Assembly (NCBI GenBank): GCA_900767075.1
Contig: CAAFXX010000489.1
Span: 1 to 8,004 of the forward strand
From: Bacteroidales bacterium
GTDB lineage: Bacteria; Bacteroidota; Bacteroidia; Bacteroidales; Muribaculaceae
Length of the DNA: 8,004 nucleotides
Direction: 5' to 3'
The position numbers and the translations under genes are program-made. Positions 6,142 through 8,004 of the stretch are shown here, in pieces (position 1 is the stretch's first letter; each line of letters begins with the position of its first letter). The notes under the pieces are model-generated. The model searched no databases and was not told the origin of the DNA. It worked only from the letters and a program-made list of their open reading frames with translations.

Positions 6142-6233
6142 AGAGTTTCTTCCTTAAAATTTCGGAGCCGTAGGGACGGTAATTTTAAGGAACAAGCTCT
6201 AAGTGCGTCTGCCGGATAAACAGCCGTACTTTT
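6142..6233 (+). other. Structured 5' leader with two hairpins upstream of the barrel gene
   Basis: Hairpin 1 pairs 6142-6161 with 6181-6200: a perfect 12-bp core (TTCCTTAAAATT with its complement) extended by AGAG/CTCT through one G·U and one C·C pair, with a small inner helix CCGT/ACGG at 6168-6171 and 6176-6179. Hairpin 2 pairs 6203-6211 with 6221-6229 with one wobble and one mismatch and is followed by TTTT (6230-6233), so it is weakly terminator-like. The set begins right at the expected transcription start and ends 32 bp before the ATG. It may be an attenuator, an mRNA stabiliser, or a palindromic repeat unit: the GCCGTAGGGACGG core resembles repeated palindromes I recall from Bacteroidales, unverified. 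No known riboswitch class was recognised. Confidence 0.5.
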
Positions 6234-6265
6234 AAAACGATATAATCAACGACAGAATATAATAT

Positions 6266-6988
6266 ATGACACAATCAATGCGCTGTATCACCACGCTCGC
6301 CTTGGCTGCCGGGATGGCGGCAAGTGCAGGAGCGGCAGATTTTTTCTCCACCGAGAAATGCGACAACTGGCTGACGTTCGGAGCCCGGATAGGAGTCAAC
6401 ACCTCCAACCGCACCGTATCAAAGGATCTGATCACCCCCTATAGCCGTCAGAGCTGGGGAACAGGTTTCAACGTCGGAATCACCGCCGATCTCAATTTCC
6501 GCGACTATCTGTCGATCCAGCCGGGTGTATTCTTTGAATCCCGCAGCGGTGACTATACCTTCCAGCAGGAGCTTGCCGACGGACAGAGGGGAGTATATTC
6601 TGTCATGCAGGCAGGTCACAGACGCAGCTACAACCTCACGGTGCCTGTCCTGGCGTCGTTCAGGTTCAATATTACCGACGACGTGAGATGGTCGGTCGAT
6701 TTCGGACCTTATGTAAGTTTCGTGCTCGATTCGAGCCATAAAAACAAGGCACTGCTCTCCAACGGCGATCAGGGAATGTTCACGCCTCCATTCATGCCCG
6801 AGACAAAGGATGTGGATTTCGGATTCAAGATGGGCACCGGGCTTACGATCCTCAACCACTATTATGTCGGCGTGCATTACGAGGCAGGAGTCCTCGACGC
6901 CTACAAGGATGTGAAGATCGACGGCTACAAGCTAATCTACGGCGGCCGCACGAAGGCTTGGCTCTTCACGCTCGGCTACAATTTCTGA
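6266..6988 (+). CDS. PorT-like outer membrane beta-barrel protein
   Basis: A 240-aa protein with an N-terminal signal peptide (basic MTQSMRCITT, hydrophobic ALAAGMAASAGA, likely cut after about residue 23) and then alternating beta-strand sequence typical of the Bacteroidetes PorT/OMP_b-brl families: GARIGVNTS, FNVGITADLNF, LSIQPGVFFES, YNLTVPVLASFRFN, WSVDFGPYVSF, FGFKMGTGLTI, YYVGVHYEAGV. It ends in WLFTLGYNF with a terminal Phe, the usual beta-signal for outer membrane insertion. An 8-strand barrel is likely. Its specific role is unknown; the name reflects family resemblance only. Met5 (6278) is an alternative start. It is apparently monocistronic, with its own promoter, a structured leader and a terminator just downstream. 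Confidence 0.85.
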   Translation: MTQSMRCITTLALAAGMAASAGAADFFSTEKCDNWLTFGARIGVNTSNRTVSKDLITPYSRQSWGTGFNVGITADLNFRDYLSIQPGVFFESRSGDYTFQQELADGQRGVYSVMQAGHRRSYNLTVPVLASFRFNITDDVRWSVDFGPYVSFVLDSSHKNKALLSNGDQGMFTPPFMPETKDVDFGFKMGTGLTILNHYYVGVHYEAGVLDAYKDVKIDGYKLIYGGRTKAWLFTLGYNF

Positions 6989-7009
6989 CCGAAGCCCGGA
7001 TGAAAAAAC

Positions 7010-7050
7010 AAAGATTCCCGCAAAACCTTCAATGTCTTGCGGGAATCTTT
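7010..7050. terminator. Bidirectional intrinsic terminator
   Basis: AAAGATTCCCGCAA (7010-7023) pairs perfectly with 7037-7050 over 14 bp, with a 13-nt loop. On the plus strand the stem ends in TTT followed by ATTTAT; on the minus strand it is followed by TTTGTTTTTTC from the A-rich stretch at 7003-7012. It lies between the convergent barrel gene and GNAT gene and should end both transcripts. Confidence 0.9.
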
Positions 7051-7068
7051 ATTTATCTGTGCCGTAAA

Positions 7069-7605
7069 TTATTTACCTACGCCGTAAACGTCGGAGAGCA
7101 TCTCGGCGAGATCGAGGCTCGATCTGAGCGGCACGTCGCCATGAGTCATCAGCAAGAGCTCCAGCGACGGCAGCCCGGGTGAATAGGGAGGCTGGATATA
7201 TTTGAATTCATCGCGCACGCGGAATCCGTTTCGTTCATAGAAGCCTATCCGGCGTCGTGCGAAATCCGTTTCAGGCATCTCCACCTCAAGCAGGACGGAA
7301 GGGCTGACTCCCTCCGTTAGATGTCGGAGCATGCGTGTTCCTATATTATTGCCGCGCATTTCAGGATTCACGGCGAAATGCTCCACATAAGTGAACCCCT
7401 TGAAATTCCAATAAGTCAGGAAGCCGGCGAAAGAACCGTCGGAATCCTCGGCAACAAAGCACCGGAACTTGCCGTTCCGCGCCTTGATGAAATCGTCGAG
7501 TGCCTGCGCGTCGGCATAATGCCTTCTCTCCTCCGAGGGGAAGGAGTCTTCGTAAAGACGCAGGAAATTATTATAGTCGGCAGGAGCCAAATCCCTGAAT
7601 ATCAT
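7069..7605 (-). CDS. GNAT family N-acetyltransferase
   Basis: A 178-aa cytosolic acetyl-CoA-dependent acyltransferase of the GNAT fold. The core is recognisable: FRCFVAEDSDGSFAGFLTYW (strands 2-3), YVEHFAVNPEMRGNNIGTRML (motif A, about 73-92, pyrophosphate-binding loop RGNNIG at 84-89) and FYERNGFRVRDEF (motif B, about 122-134). The loop has Asn where Gly is most common in RGxGIG, a tolerated variant. The substrate cannot be read from the sequence. The start at 7605 gives the normal family N-terminus (MIFRDLAPADYNNFLRLY). It lies 58 bp downstream of the SGNH hydrolase gene on the same strand and may be co-transcribed, although a weak hairpin (near 7645-7665) lies between them. Its 3' end is next to the shared terminator. 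Confidence 0.9.
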   Translation of the reverse strand: MIFRDLAPADYNNFLRLYEDSFPSEERRHYADAQALDDFIKARNGKFRCFVAEDSDGSFAGFLTYWNFKGFTYVEHFAVNPEMRGNNIGTRMLRHLTEGVSPSVLLEVEMPETDFARRRIGFYERNGFRVRDEFKYIQPPYSPGLPSLELLLMTHGDVPLRSSLDLAEMLSDVYGVGK

Positions 7606-7663
7606 TTTATCTTGCTTTTAGGGTAAATGGATTCAGTCAAAATGGAAGAAGCCGGGTGCTTTC

Positions 7664-8004
7664 TTAGAGCGACTCCTTCATGCGTTTGTAGATGAAAGTC
7701 TTGCCTCTTACCATCTGTTTGTCGCCGGCAGGCTGAAGGTTCATGTCGAGGTCCGACTGCGGCAGCCAGTCCACGAGCGAGTCAACCCATTTGATGATGC
7801 CCTGCTTCGAGGGATGCGGGTTCTTGGCGCTCTGACGTGGAAGGTCGAGACCGAGACTGCTGAAATAGGAGCCTTCGCCGATCTGACCGGCGAGCCAGTC
7901 GTCGAGGGTCTTGCCGTCCTTATGTCCGGGCCATGACGGGGGGCCGACCCAAACAAGCTTGCGGTCGCCGATGGCTTTCTTGATCTTGTCGACAGATGAT
8001 TTCA
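7664..8004 (-). CDS. SGNH/GDSL-type hydrolase, C-terminal part
   Basis: An open frame enters from the right edge and ends at TAA (7666-7664), giving 113 complete residues plus two bases of a preceding codon. The visible part reads KLVWVGPPSWPG (the GPP strand-loop typical of SGNH folds), LDDWLAGQIGEGSYFSSLGLDLPRQS, then NPHPSKQGIIKWVDSLVDWL. The last contains the His expected of the SGNH C-terminal catalytic block (here NPHPS), followed by the closing helix. A tail of about 30 residues (QSDLDMNLQPAGDK... to KRMKESL) follows. The nucleophile Ser block and any signal peptide lie beyond the window, so enzyme class and location are unknown; an esterase or acyl-hydrolase is likely. Confidence 0.7.
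   Translation of the reverse strand, partial: KSSVDKIKKAIGDRKLVWVGPPSWPGHKDGKTLDDWLAGQIGEGSYFSSLGLDLPRQSAKNPHPSKQGIIKWVDSLVDWLPQSDLDMNLQPAGDKQMVRGKTFIYKRMKESL

Noticed and set aside
5975..6265. tRNA or known riboswitch in the divergent intergenic region
   Set aside because: No cloverleaf or TTCGA-type T-arm context was found, and the hairpins match no riboswitch class I recognise.

Overview
The window looks like a chromosomal segment of a gut-type member of the Bacteroidales, possibly Muribaculaceae-like. The evidence is Bacteroidetes-style promoter elements (TAnnTTTG −7 boxes), an almost complete lack of Shine-Dalgarno sequences, Bacteroidetes-flavoured versions of MnmE, MiaA, PepT and YitT, a PorT-type outer membrane barrel, and a Bacteroidales-type four-helix-bundle gene remnant. 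This placement rests on recognition by eye, not on a search.

Layout. Positions 1-330 (minus) hold a decayed four-helix-bundle (23S rRNA intervening-sequence protein type) gene, interrupted by two in-frame TAG codons and running off the left edge. Its leader (334-396) is a tandem array of a 9-bp unit, TCCAATAAY-like. A perfect 39-bp palindrome (412-450) then covers the stop codon of mnmE. mnmE (441-1934, minus) carries a second array of the same 9-bp unit inside its coding sequence, giving an Asn/Ser-rich insertion in the GTPase domain. Immediately upstream and overlapping by ATGA is a secreted DNA/RNA non-specific endonuclease (1931-2749, minus). A divergent promoter region (2750-2875) separates it from pepT-miaA (2876-4998, plus), which are also joined by an ATGA overlap. 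miaA overlaps tail-to-tail with a YitT-family membrane protein (4937-5974, minus). A 291-bp divergent intergenic region (5975-6265) contains promoters for both sides and a strongly structured leader in front of a PorT-like outer membrane barrel protein (6266-6988, plus). A bidirectional terminator (7010-7050) separates that gene from a GNAT acetyltransferase (7069-7605, minus) and the C-terminal part of an SGNH-type hydrolase (7664-8004, minus, cut by the right edge).

Function. Two genes act on the tRNA anticodon loop: MnmE at wobble U34 and MiaA at A37. They are in separate, divergently oriented operons. PepT is a cytosolic tripeptidase; the endonuclease, barrel protein and SGNH hydrolase are probably cell-envelope or secreted proteins. 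This is mostly ordinary core-genome content. The unusual part is the left end, where one microsatellite family occurs both in the leader of a decayed four-helix-bundle gene and, in frame, inside a conserved tRNA-modification GTPase, with a perfect palindrome between them.
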